A DNA stretch of 64,000 nt. Source: Runella defluvii (GTDB lineage: Bacteria > Bacteroidota > Bacteroidia > Cytophagales > Spirosomataceae). This document shows, piece by piece, positions 7,194-16,011 of the stretch. The notes under the pieces are model-generated. The model was not told the origin of the DNA. It worked only from the letters and a program-made list of their open reading frames with translations, and made no database searches. Positions within the stretch are counted from its first letter, which is position 1. Each line of letters opens with the position of its first letter. Where the stretch lies: positions 317,845 to 381,844 of the forward strand of contig NZ_JACIBY010000005.1 of NCBI RefSeq assembly GCF_014195535.1, given 5' to 3'. A program made the translations under genes and the position numbers.

Positions 7194-8981
7194 CTAATAA
7201 TTAGGATTTTGTTTCAATACGGGTTGACCGTTTACTACACTTAGGTCGATTTGAGCTTGCGGAATAGGGTACAACTCGGTCTTCCCTTTCTTAAACGTCG
7301 CACCTTTCATGTAAGTAAAATCATAGCCAGGGATGGTCGTTTCGTGCTGCACGTAGGCATTCAAAACGTTGGCCATGTAGCCCGTTCCATTGTCCCAACG
7401 GCGAAGGTCAAAGTAACGATGGCCTTCCATTCCAAACTCAATTTTACGCTCAAAACGCACCGCTTCCCGCGCAAACTCTTTGCCTTTGGCCGTAAATTCG
7501 GTGGTGTATAAGCCCACTTTGTAATTGGCCGCTGGTTCGTTGGTCACCCCTTTTAATGGTGCGGTGTTGTCCACATACTTTTTCACCCATCCCGCTGGAT
7601 TTGCCGCCCGTGAACGTACACGGTTGACATACTCTTGCGCTTTTGCCAAACTTCCCACTTCTACCTCTGCTTCTGCCGCCCACAACAATACATCCGCAAA
7701 ACGAATCATGGTGTAGTTGTTGGACGTCCAACGCGATGACGATGAAGTAGTTGCGGCTGCCGCTTGGTAATAAATACTCTTGATAGGACTATACGGCCCT
7801 GCGACCGACTGCACGCGAATCCACGCTTTTCCTGGGTGCAATCCCCAATCCAAATACGGTATTCCGCGACGACCTACCGTCCAATCCAAACGCGAATCGA
7901 GCGTTCCTGCATAAGGCGTAAACGGTGTGCTACTTTCGATTCCTTGGTCGTTGGTAACATCCGAATTGTTGAACGTATCAATTAAAGGCAAGCCCGTAGT
8001 AGCATCCGTTTTAAACGAATTGACCAAACTAAACGACGGCTGATACGCTCCGCAGCAAGTAGCAGGGCCGCCCATCGGGAAGTTGAGGGCATCGCCGTAG
8101 TTTCCATTTTGGAACGATTCGGCAATCGACATTTGCACGGCAAACACCGATTCTGGGCCGTTTTTCTTAGAAGGGTTAAAGTTGTCGGCATAGTTGACCA
8201 ACGCATACTTTGCTCCCGACGAAGTTACTCCGTTAGCAATCACATCTTCCAATACTGTTTTTGCTTCTGTGTATTTGTCTTGGAACATGTACGTTTTGGC
8301 CAAAAACGCCTTCGCTGCCCAGCTATTGGCACGGCCTACTTCGGTTTTAGTACCCGAGAGATTATCAGCCGCAAACTTAAAATCGGCCTCAATTTTAGGC
8401 CAAGCTGAGGTGGTATTAGCTACCTTGTAATTGTCGTTGGCGTAGCTGATGCTTTCGTCCAAATACGGAATATTTTCCCACATTTTGGCCGCTTCTAAAT
8501 GATAGACTGCACGCAAAAACGTTGCTTCGGCTTTGATTTGCTTGGCTTCTTCAGCCGAAAGCGCGGGGTCATTGGTTTTGGCCAAAACCCGCAACACGTC
8601 GTTGGCGCGCTGCACTCCTGCGTACAATACCATCCATTTGTTGTTGAACGGTGCCAACGTCGCGTCATAGTTGTAACTTTCAACGGCTTCCATTGGTGGC
8701 AATGCCGACGCTTGCGTTCCTGTATGGGCGTCGTCAGAGGTTACCCCGCCAAAAATCCAGTTGCTCACCCCCACAAAATAGTAAGTAGTGTTAGGCACAC
8801 CCCAGCCGTCGAGCAAGGAATACGCCCCCGTCAAGAGACCATTCAAACCTGCTTTGTTGGCAAGGGTAGCTTCGCTGGTAGAACCCAACGCCCCGATTTC
8901 GAGGTATTCTTCCTTGCAGGAGTTGGTTGTCAAAATCAACCCCAACCCAGTCGCATATAAAAGTGTTTTAAATCGTTTCAT
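7194..8981 (-). CDS. SusD/RagB-family outer-membrane nutrient-binding lipoprotein
   Basis: 595 residues. An N-terminal lipoprotein signal ends in TTNSC with Cys22 as lipidation site, followed by a SusD-like tetratricopeptide scaffold; the FDLRRWDN segment near the C-terminus and the PIPQAQID tail are typical. SusD proteins form the lid over a SusC barrel and capture glycans or other oligomers on the cell surface. The ATG at 8981 is chosen over an upstream TTG because it gives a clean signal peptide. It follows susC by 243 bp and is the first locus gene after it. Confidence 0.93.
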   Translation of the reverse strand: MKRFKTLLYATGLGLILTTNSCKEEYLEIGALGSTSEATLANKAGLNGLLTGAYSLLDGWGVPNTTYYFVGVSNWIFGGVTSDDAHTGTQASALPPMEAVESYNYDATLAPFNNKWMVLYAGVQRANDVLRVLAKTNDPALSAEEAKQIKAEATFLRAVYHLEAAKMWENIPYLDESISYANDNYKVANTTSAWPKIEADFKFAADNLSGTKTEVGRANSWAAKAFLAKTYMFQDKYTEAKTVLEDVIANGVTSSGAKYALVNYADNFNPSKKNGPESVFAVQMSIAESFQNGNYGDALNFPMGGPATCCGAYQPSFSLVNSFKTDATTGLPLIDTFNNSDVTNDQGIESSTPFTPYAGTLDSRLDWTVGRRGIPYLDWGLHPGKAWIRVQSVAGPYSPIKSIYYQAAAATTSSSSRWTSNNYTMIRFADVLLWAAEAEVEVGSLAKAQEYVNRVRSRAANPAGWVKKYVDNTAPLKGVTNEPAANYKVGLYTTEFTAKGKEFAREAVRFERKIEFGMEGHRYFDLRRWDNGTGYMANVLNAYVQHETTIPGYDFTYMKGATFKKGKTELYPIPQAQIDLSVVNGQPVLKQNPNY

Positions 8982-9224
8982 GTAAGTCAATGTTTAGACT
9001 GTTATTGGTTATCAGTTAATTCAGCGATTAAATTCATTTTTTAACCGACAACGATTAATAGAGTGTTAGCCAAGTTTTTTTAAAATTTTACCCGCAGATT
9101 AACGCAGATTGAGAGCCGCAGATAACGCCGATGAATGGCTTCATAAAGTCTTTTTTCAGCGCAAATCTGCGTTTGTATTAGTCAGCGGCTTCTGCGGGTA
9201 ACTAATGAAATTATTTACTTAACT

Positions 9225-12200
9225 TTAAAAAGAAAGGTTTAGACCAAAAATGAAGTTCTTCTGGTTGTTCGGATAGTTGGCATAGTCAATTCCAAAGGAC
9301 GAACTGTTTCCGCTCAACTCTGGGTCAAGACCCGTGTATTTGGTGAACGTAAACAAGTTCGCGGCCTGGGCGTACAAGCGAAGTTTGCTCATACCATATT
9401 TTTTGAGGAACGACGGTTGCACAGTATAACCTACCATCAACGAACGCATTTTGAGGAACGACCCATTTTCTACGTAAAATGAGTTAGAAACCCCCGACGA
9501 ACTGAACGAGCCCGTTGACTCAATTTTTGGAATGCTGCTGTTGGGGTTTTCTGGCGTCCAAGCATTCAACAAATCATTGCTTTTTGCCCCAACATACGTA
9601 CTAAAGAAGTGCGTAAACGACCGTACTGTATTGTAGATTTCGTTGCCTTGTGAGCCGTACAAAACAGTTGAGAAATCAAAGTTGCGGTAAGTTACGCCCA
9701 AGTTTAAGCCGTACGTAAAGTCAGGGTTAGGGCTGCCAAGGAAGGTACGGTCGCTGGCGTCGATTTTGCCATCTGCGTTGACGTCTTCGTATTTAAAGCG
9801 GCCTGGTGCGGCTCCCGATTGGGTGGGCGACGAGGTCACTTCGGCGTCGTTTTTAAACAACCCAATCACTTTGTAGCCAAAAAACGAGCTTACAGGCTGA
9901 CCGATTTGGTTGCGAACAACGTTTCCGAGGTTTTGGGTGTTGGCACCGTCAAAATACCCTGGGCTTGGTGTGTTTACGACTTTGTTTTGGTAGGTCGTAA
10001 TGTTGGCACCAATGCTAAATTTCAAACTTGGGCTAATCGTTTGGCGGTAGGTCAAAGCCAAATCCACCCCTTTGTTTTGGATGTCACCAATGTTCACCGT
10101 TGGTGCCGTAGCTCCCCCAGCCGTAGCAGGAAGCGGTTGGCTAAACAATAAGCCATTGATTGACTTTTTGTAGTATTCGACCGAAACGTCCAATTTGTTG
10201 TTCAAGATAGTACCGTCCAAACCGATGTTGGTCACGATGTTTTCTTCCCATCCTGTATTCGGGTTTCCGATGCTTGTTTGGGCAAAACCCTGTGCCAACG
10301 CACCGTTTCCGCCAATGTCGTAATAGGCATTAGCAAACGTACCCCCGAAAAGTGTATAGGCATTCTGCGGACTTACGTTGTTTTGCGAACCGAGCACCCC
10401 ATAGCTTCCTCTCAATTTCAATTCGTTGAGCCAAGCAACATCTTTCAAGAACTCCTCACCCGTCAAGCGCCAGCCGAGCGATACCGAAGGGAAAATACCG
10501 TAGCGGCGATTGGCGCCAAAACGCGACGAACCATCGCGACGAACCGTTACGCCCACCAAGTATTTGTCATCAAACGAATAATCAACACGGCTAAAAATAG
10601 AGAACAACGTATTGTTGTAAGCGCTGCTACCGTTGGTAATGTTGATGGTTCCGTTCGATAAGCTCAAATAATCGAAATTGGTAGAGAACAAGCGGCTTGC
10701 CGAACCAATGAGGTAACGTCCGTAGTTACGAATCGCTTCCGAACCCACAATTACCTTCAAATTGTTTTTGCCAAATGAATTGGTGTAGGTCAACGTATTC
10801 GTCCACATGGTGTTGCTGTTGTACAACGCAATTTCCGAAAACGAGTTAGGGTTCGTGTTACCTTCTGAATTGTTATAAGGGGTAAAGTTGAAGTTCGTAG
10901 CATACTGGTTATCAATGCTTCCACCAAAGCTGGTGCGTGCCGTAAAGTGCTTCAAGAAATCCACTTCGGCATACACGTTTCCAATCACATCCCAAGCGTT
11001 GCTTTTGTTGTTGATGGTGTTCATCTGTACCGCTACAGGGTTGGACGAACTTCCCAATTCAGGGCCTGCGAACGTTCCACCGTAGTTACCTCTGATGTCA
11101 TAGACAGGAATAATCGGCATCGCACGGTACGTCCAAGCGATTGGGTTACCTGTGCTCAAGTTGTCAAATCCTGGGTTGCGTTTGTAGAACATATAGACGT
11201 TTTCACCCACCCGAATGTTATTTTTAATCTTAAATTGGGTGTTGATACGCGCCGAATAACGCTCCAAGTAGCTTTTGAGCATCGTTCCTTGTTGGTTGAA
11301 ATACCCCAACGACACCATATAATTCGACTTATCAGTACCGCCGCTAGCCGTTAAGTTGTGGCTGGTCATGGCGGCAGGCTTAAACAACTCATGGAACCAA
11401 TCGGTACCTTCTTTGTTTACGGACTGAATCAAGTAGTTGCGACCTGGGTTATTGGCATCAAAATTATACTTGGAAGGATCCACCGCTGCATCGCCTGCTT
11501 TACCCACGCCCGTTGCACCTGGGCCTCTATACGTAAAGTCAGGAAGACCATTTTGGAATAAACCCGTCGTTGGGTAGGCAACTTTGGTCAAACGCGCAAA
11601 ATCCGTTGAATTAAGTAAGTTAAACACGTTTCCTTTCAACGGTTGTTGGCTTCCGTAGTAAGCATCGTACGAAATAACGGGTTGGCCTGACTTTCCTTTT
11701 TTGGTCGTCACAACAATCACCCCGTTTGAACCACGTACCCCATAAATGGCCGCCGCACCCGCATCTTTTAAGACTTGAATCGACTCCACGTCGTCCGAAC
11801 TTACATCGTTGAGTTCTGCCTGAACGCCGTCAACGAGCACCAAAGGCTGCGTATTTCCAAACGAAGTAATCCCCCGCACGAAGATATTGCTAGGGCTTCC
11901 TGGCGCGCCTGAGCTAATGACGTTGACCCCAGCCGCCTGACCTTGAAGGGCTTGCACCGCCGAACCCGACGGAATCGATTTCAACGCCTTCACATCCACC
12001 ACCGACACCGAGCCTGTAATGTCTTTTTTGCGCTCAGCCGAGTAGCCCGTTACTACCACTTCCCCGAGGGTAGTGGTGGAAGGAACTAGTGAAATGTTAA
12101 AAGTCGTTTGCGAACCTACATTCACCTCCTGCGCTTGGTATCCAATGTACGAAATTACCAACACCGCATTCGAGCCAACCGTCAATCTAAATGTGCCGTC

Positions 12201-12389
12201 GGCACCCGTGATGGCACCATTTGTCGTATTTCCTTTAATAAGCACCGAAGCGCCTGCAATGGGCTGAGAATCATCAGCCCCCACCACTTTACCCGAGATT
12301 TGGGTTTGGGCGTACACCGCAACGGACATAAGTAGGCAAAGCAATAGCATACTTACCCCTTTTTTTCGGAGTAGGAAGAAGTCATTCAT
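9225..12389 (-). CDS. SusC/RagA-family TonB-dependent transporter
   Basis: 1054 residues: a signal peptide ending VAVYAQ, an N-terminal carboxypeptidase-regulatory-like Ig domain (about 30-115), then the plug with GYSAERKKDITGSV and the NIFVRG/VLVDGVQ segment, then a 22-strand barrel ending FIFGLNLSF. It imports the oligomer bound by its SusD partner across the outer membrane using TonB energy. It heads the catabolic locus downstream of gntR. A pair of 12-bp operator-like palindromes lies about 150-180 bp upstream. Substrate cannot be read from sequence. Confidence 0.95.
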   Translation of the reverse strand: MNDFFLLRKKGVSMLLLCLLMSVAVYAQTQISGKVVGADDSQPIAGASVLIKGNTTNGAITGADGTFRLTVGSNAVLVISYIGYQAQEVNVGSQTTFNISLVPSTTTLGEVVVTGYSAERKKDITGSVSVVDVKALKSIPSGSAVQALQGQAAGVNVISSGAPGSPSNIFVRGITSFGNTQPLVLVDGVQAELNDVSSDDVESIQVLKDAGAAAIYGVRGSNGVIVVTTKKGKSGQPVISYDAYYGSQQPLKGNVFNLLNSTDFARLTKVAYPTTGLFQNGLPDFTYRGPGATGVGKAGDAAVDPSKYNFDANNPGRNYLIQSVNKEGTDWFHELFKPAAMTSHNLTASGGTDKSNYMVSLGYFNQQGTMLKSYLERYSARINTQFKIKNNIRVGENVYMFYKRNPGFDNLSTGNPIAWTYRAMPIIPVYDIRGNYGGTFAGPELGSSSNPVAVQMNTINNKSNAWDVIGNVYAEVDFLKHFTARTSFGGSIDNQYATNFNFTPYNNSEGNTNPNSFSEIALYNSNTMWTNTLTYTNSFGKNNLKVIVGSEAIRNYGRYLIGSASRLFSTNFDYLSLSNGTINITNGSSAYNNTLFSIFSRVDYSFDDKYLVGVTVRRDGSSRFGANRRYGIFPSVSLGWRLTGEEFLKDVAWLNELKLRGSYGVLGSQNNVSPQNAYTLFGGTFANAYYDIGGNGALAQGFAQTSIGNPNTGWEENIVTNIGLDGTILNNKLDVSVEYYKKSINGLLFSQPLPATAGGATAPTVNIGDIQNKGVDLALTYRQTISPSLKFSIGANITTYQNKVVNTPSPGYFDGANTQNLGNVVRNQIGQPVSSFFGYKVIGLFKNDAEVTSSPTQSGAAPGRFKYEDVNADGKIDASDRTFLGSPNPDFTYGLNLGVTYRNFDFSTVLYGSQGNEIYNTVRSFTHFFSTYVGAKSNDLLNAWTPENPNSSIPKIESTGSFSSSGVSNSFYVENGSFLKMRSLMVGYTVQPSFLKKYGMSKLRLYAQAANLFTFTKYTGLDPELSGNSSSFGIDYANYPNNQKNFIFGLNLSF

Positions 12390-12535
12390 GTGTGTGATGT
12401 TTTTTTAAAGAAAAGAGTTAATAGTAAATAGGGCTTTGCATTTAATGGTGTTTTAATAAGGGTTATTGGTAACATTCTCAACTCTCCAAATCTAGTTAGG
12501 CATTACGCGACTTTTGCCTACATATCTTTGCCGAA

Positions 12536-12570
12536 TTTGTTTACAAAGAAAACTTATTTTTGTAAACAAA
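12536..12570. promoter_or_regulatory. Two mirrored TTTGTTTACAAA-type operators
   Basis: TTTGTTTACAAA (12536-12547) and TTTGTAAACAAA (12559-12570) are exact reverse complements, centres 23 bp apart, so on one helix face two turns apart. Each contains TGTnnACA, the type of core bound by FadR/FCD-class GntR regulators. They lie upstream of susC beside a gntR gene. A near match, TGTAAACAAA, lies at 13372-13381 next to gntR itself. Confidence 0.55.
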
Positions 12571-12631
12571 AAAAGTTATGTTAATTTTTTTTTACGAAAC
12601 CCTTTCTTTCCCTATCCCCCTCAAAATCAAA

Positions 12632-12671
12632 ACCCCAAGGGTTTACTACGAGCGTAGCTTACCCTTGGGGT
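12632..12671. terminator. Hairpin terminator after gntR
   Basis: ACCCCAAGGGT (12632-12642) pairs with ACCCTTGGGGT (12661-12671), with an inner CTACG/CGTAG stem. It lies 34 bp past the gntR stop on the minus strand and before the susC control region. Confidence 0.65.
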
Positions 12672-12705
12672 GGTCAGAATACTGTTATATAATATAGATA
12701 AAGGC

Positions 12706-13344
12706 TTAATCTAGCTCCAGCGCCTCTACTTCTCCACGAAGCAAGTGCTTCGAAAGCGTCTCCTCCGCCAACTTTACATCTTTCTCTTTCAATGCTTTCA
12801 ATAACTGCCGATGTTCTTGGTCGGTGAGCTCGTAGTCATCCATGTGGGTTTGGGATTTACCCAGCTTTTGGTGGAAGAGTGGAATGTTACTGATTTCGTA
12901 AATGTCTTTTAACTTGTCATTTTGGGCAAAATCAATCAGGGTTTCGTGAAATTTCACATCCGCCTCGCAAGCCCCGCCAAAATACCCACGCTCTACCATC
13001 GACGAGAAATCATTACAAATCTCCTCCAACTTACGAATCCCCTCGTCATCAATCTTTTGAATGGCCAACCGAATTGCTCCTAGCTCTAATATTTCGCGCA
13101 ATTCGCGTATCTGACGTACATCTTCCACACTCATCGACTTCACAAAGTACCCCCCTTTTTCGCCCGTTTCAATCAACTGTTCCCCCAATAACCGCGTCAA
13201 CGCCTCACGCACTGCCATGCGGTTCACATCTAAACGCTTGGCCCAGATGTCTTCCTTTAGTCGAGTACCCGACACCAGTTGGTTCGACAGAATTTTTTTG
13301 CGAAGCTCATTATATACTTTATTAGCGAGGGAATCTACTTTCAT
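12706..13344 (-). CDS. GntR-family transcriptional regulator, FCD domain
   Basis: 212 residues: a winged-helix GntR domain (about 1-75, with the MAVREALTRLLGEQLIE recognition region) and an all-helical FCD domain (about 80-205) with D-x3-H (VKFHETL) and two later histidines typical of metal-assisted ligand binding. FCD regulators sense small carboxylates such as sugar acids and usually repress neighbouring catabolic genes. It stands between the minus-strand locus and the divergent plus-strand cluster, with TGTnnACA sites on both sides, so it may control both (inference). Confidence 0.92.
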   Translation of the reverse strand: MKVDSLANKVYNELRKKILSNQLVSGTRLKEDIWAKRLDVNRMAVREALTRLLGEQLIETGEKGGYFVKSMSVEDVRQIRELREILELGAIRLAIQKIDDEGIRKLEEICNDFSSMVERGYFGGACEADVKFHETLIDFAQNDKLKDIYEISNIPLFHQKLGKSQTHMDDYELTDQEHRQLLKALKEKDVKLAEETLSKHLLRGEVEALELD

Positions 13345-13371
13345 TTTTTGTAGTCAAATTTTATGCAAAAA

Positions 13372-13403
13372 TGTAAACAAATTTTAAGTATCTTTGTAAA
13401 GTT
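13372..13403. promoter_or_regulatory. GntR-type half-site and -7 element between gntR and the divergent cluster
   Basis: TGTAAACAAA at 13372-13381 matches ten of twelve bases of the susC operator. TATCTTTG at 13389-13396 fits the Bacteroidota -7 consensus TAnnTTTG on the plus strand, 104 bp before the Tat-exported oxidoreductase gene; no clear -33 TTTG is seen at the usual spacing. Suggests autoregulation and control of the divergent genes. Confidence 0.4.
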
Positions 13404-13499
13404 AAAAAATATTTATCCAATGACACCGTAATAGTAGTACAAATATGTCTTCCTAAATATAGATAATATATTGTCTATACCCAATCATCTGTTTTCATC

Positions 13500-14519
13500 A
13501 TGAAAAAAACCACATTTACTAGAAGAAATTTTGTTAAAAGCGCTACTGTCGGAAGTTTATCGTTGTCAGCCCTTGCCCCTTCCTCTTTTGCCTCTGCGTC
13601 CGCAACGGTAGCCGCAGGCAAGCGAGTAGGCATCATTGGCCTTGATACCTCGCACAGTACCGCCTTTACCAAAGTTCTCAATGCGTCCGATGCTAGTGCC
13701 GACTACCAAGGCTACAAAATAGTCGCGGCCTATCCACACGGCAGCAAAGACATTGAAAGTAGCACCAAACGCATTCCTAGTTATACCGAAGAAGTCAAAA
13801 AATTGAATGTCGAAATCGTCGATTCGATTGAAGCATTGTTAGAAAAAGTCGATGTGGTGTTGCTCGAAACCAACGACGGCCGCCGTCACCTCGAACAACT
13901 TATCCCTGTTCTTAAAGCAGGAAAACGCGTCTTTATCGACAAACCCATTGCCGCTTCGCTTTCCGACGTCCTCACCATCTTTGAAACCGCCAAAAAATAC
14001 CAAATGCCACTTTTCTCCGCTTCTTCGTTGCGGCACATAAAAGGCGTAGAAAAAGTGGATAAAACCAAAGTCGTAGGCGCTGATACCTTTAGCCCTGCGG
14101 TGTTGGAAAAAACGCACCCCGATTTATTCTGGTACGGCATTCACGGCGTCGAAACGCTCTACACTGTCATGGGTACGGGCTGCAAACAAGTGATTAGAAT
14201 CAACAACGAAGGTACCGACATTGTGGTAGGTACTTGGGCCGACGGGCGCGTGGGTACCTTCCGTGGAACACGCACGGGCAAACACGACTACGGCGGCACG
14301 GTTTATACCCAAAACGGCAACATCGTTCTCGGCCCTTATGGCGGTTACGAGCCTCTGTTAAAGGACATTGTCGCTTATTTTGAAACGGGCCAAGTCCCCG
14401 TTACCCCCGAAGAAACGATTGAAATTTTTGCCTTTATGGAAGCCGCCGACGAAAGTAAACGCCAAGGCGGAGTCCCCGTAACGCTTGAAAGTGTGTTAAA
14501 AAAAGCAAGAAAAAGCTAG
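13500..14519 (+). CDS. Tat-exported Gfo/Idh/MocA-family oxidoreductase
   Basis: 339 residues. The N-terminus has a twin-arginine signal (TRRNFVKS, then a hydrophobic stretch ending SFASASA), followed by a Rossmann domain (KRVGIIGLDTSHS, about 41-53) and the family DKP motif (VFIDKP) on the strand after VVLLETND. Gfo/Idh/MocA enzymes oxidise sugars or cyclitols with tightly held NAD(P); Tat export fits a protein folded around its cofactor in the cytoplasm. It is the first gene of the plus-strand cluster, divergent from gntR, followed after a hairpin by the exported DegT-type gene. Confidence 0.88.
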   Translation: MKKTTFTRRNFVKSATVGSLSLSALAPSSFASASATVAAGKRVGIIGLDTSHSTAFTKVLNASDASADYQGYKIVAAYPHGSKDIESSTKRIPSYTEEVKKLNVEIVDSIEALLEKVDVVLLETNDGRRHLEQLIPVLKAGKRVFIDKPIAASLSDVLTIFETAKKYQMPLFSASSLRHIKGVEKVDKTKVVGADTFSPAVLEKTHPDLFWYGIHGVETLYTVMGTGCKQVIRINNEGTDIVVGTWADGRVGTFRGTRTGKHDYGGTVYTQNGNIVLGPYGGYEPLLKDIVAYFETGQVPVTPEETIEIFAFMEAADESKRQGGVPVTLESVLKKARKS

Positions 14520-14526
14520 ACGGTGT

Positions 14527-14548
14527 GGGTGGTTTCTCAAAACCACCC
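14527..14548. terminator. TGAG/CTCA-loop hairpin
   Basis: GGGTGGTTT, loop CTCA, AAACCACCC: a perfect 9-bp stem 8 bp after the oxidoreductase stop. A second, truncated relative follows (GTTTCTCAAAAC at about 14554). Same hairpin class as at 75-94 and 17365-17578. Confidence 0.6.
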
Positions 14549-14616
14549 ATCGAGTTTCTCAAAACCCCCGTTTGTTGGTAGTAATCCCCTCATTTTGACT
14601 AAAAACCTGTATTTAT

Positions 14617-16011
14617 ATGCCTTCCCAACCCTTTTCACGACGAGAGTTTCTCAAACGAAATTCGCTTACGGGACTCGGCGCTGCCTTGGCTCCCACCCTG
14701 CTAACGACCTCACCCGCAGAAGCTAACGCAAAATCAGTCACGTTTTCGTTGGCAGAGCCTCCAGCGTTGTTGGGAGGCAAACCCGTACGGACGCAACAGT
14801 GGCCTACGTGGCCCATTTGGAAACCCGAAACTGATGAAAAACAACTGCTCGAAGTTATCCGCAGCGGCGTTTGGTCACGGGCCAATGTCGTCACCGACTT
14901 TGAAGCAAAATGGGCACAAGCCGTCGGTGCAAAGCGTTCGTTGGCGGTAGTCAATGGCACCAACGCCCTCATCACAGCATTGGCACAGCTCAACATTCGC
15001 GGGGGCGATGAAGTACTGGTACCTCCTTATACCTTTATCGGAACGGTCGCGCCCGTCATTGCCAACGGCGCTATGCCCGTATTTGTCGATGTTGACCCCG
15101 AAACGTTTCAGATTGACCCTGCCAAAATTGAGGCCAAAATCACGCCTCGCACCAAAGCCATTATCCCTGTGCATATTTTAGGCTTGCCAGCCAATATGCC
15201 ACAGATTTTGGCCATTGCCAAAAAACACAAATTGGCCGTGATTGAAGATGCTTGTCAGGCGCATTTGGCCGAAATCAACCACCAAAAAGTAGGAACTTTT
15301 GGCGATGCGGGCTGTTTTAGCTTCCAAAATTCCAAAAACTTAGCCATCGGCGAAGCTGGAGCGATTGTAAGCAACAACGACTTATTTATGGATCGTTGCT
15401 TTTCGTACCACAACTACGGTAACCCCTACGGGATGGCTTCGGGAGTGATTGGCGCGGGTACCATCATGCAGGGCAACAAACAACGCATTACTGAATACCA
15501 AGCCGCCATTGGGTTAGCACAACTCAAACGGCTGGAAGGAGAAACTAACCTCCGCAACGAAAATGCGGCTTACCTAAAAGCCAAAATCGAACAAATCCCA
15601 GGTATTATTCCGTACAAGCTGTACGGCAATGTCACCAAAGCAGCCTTCCATTTATTTCCGTTCCGTTATCAAAAATCGGCCTTTAAAGGACTTTCACGCG
15701 ACACGTTCTTAAAAGCGCTGACGGCCGAGGGAATCCCATGTTCGAAAGGTTACGCGACCCTCAACAACATGCCTTACCTCGACGATGCGTTCCAATCGAA
15801 AAATTTCCAGAAAATGTACCCCAAGGCCATGCTGGATTTTAAAAGCTACGTGGAGCGGAACCATTGTCCCAACAACGACCGCCTTTGCAACGAAGAAGCC
15901 GTTTGGTTTACCCAAAATATGCTCCTCGGTACACGCGCCGACATGGACGACATCGCCAATGCCATCGAAAAAATCTTTACCCACGCCGATAAACTCCTGA
16001 CAATGAAATGA
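14617..16011 (+). CDS. Tat-exported DegT/DnrJ/EryC1/StrS-family PLP aminotransferase
   Basis: 464 residues. A twin-arginine signal (SRREFLKRNS, hydrophobic stretch, SPAEA cleavage region about 35) precedes a full fold-type I domain: PYTFIGTVAP, EDACQAH with Asp211 against the pyridinium nitrogen, and FSFQNSKNL with Lys240 as PLP Schiff-base lysine. DegT enzymes transaminate keto-sugars, normally on cytoplasmic sugar nucleotides; export of one is unusual. It follows a Gfo/Idh/MocA gene, the usual partner that makes the keto group, and its stop overlaps the next gene start as ATGA, implying coupled translation. Confidence 0.88.
   Translation: MPSQPFSRREFLKRNSLTGLGAALAPTLLTTSPAEANAKSVTFSLAEPPALLGGKPVRTQQWPTWPIWKPETDEKQLLEVIRSGVWSRANVVTDFEAKWAQAVGAKRSLAVVNGTNALITALAQLNIRGGDEVLVPPYTFIGTVAPVIANGAMPVFVDVDPETFQIDPAKIEAKITPRTKAIIPVHILGLPANMPQILAIAKKHKLAVIEDACQAHLAEINHQKVGTFGDAGCFSFQNSKNLAIGEAGAIVSNNDLFMDRCFSYHNYGNPYGMASGVIGAGTIMQGNKQRITEYQAAIGLAQLKRLEGETNLRNENAAYLKAKIEQIPGIIPYKLYGNVTKAAFHLFPFRYQKSAFKGLSRDTFLKALTAEGIPCSKGYATLNNMPYLDDAFQSKNFQKMYPKAMLDFKSYVERNHCPNNDRLCNEEAVWFTQNMLLGTRADMDDIANAIEKIFTHADKLLTMK

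Larger units (their letters stand above)
12390..12705. other. Intergenic region between gntR and susC
   Basis: 316 bp without a gene. It holds the susC leader (A/T-rich), a TAnnTTTG-like element on the minus strand at 12487-12494, the paired operator-like sites at 12536-12570, and the gntR-side hairpin at 12632-12671. No good -33 partner is seen for the -7-like element. Confidence 0.6.

Noticed and set aside
12523-12530. TATCTTTG promoter element on the plus strand
   Set aside because: No plus-strand gene follows it and no -33 box is present.
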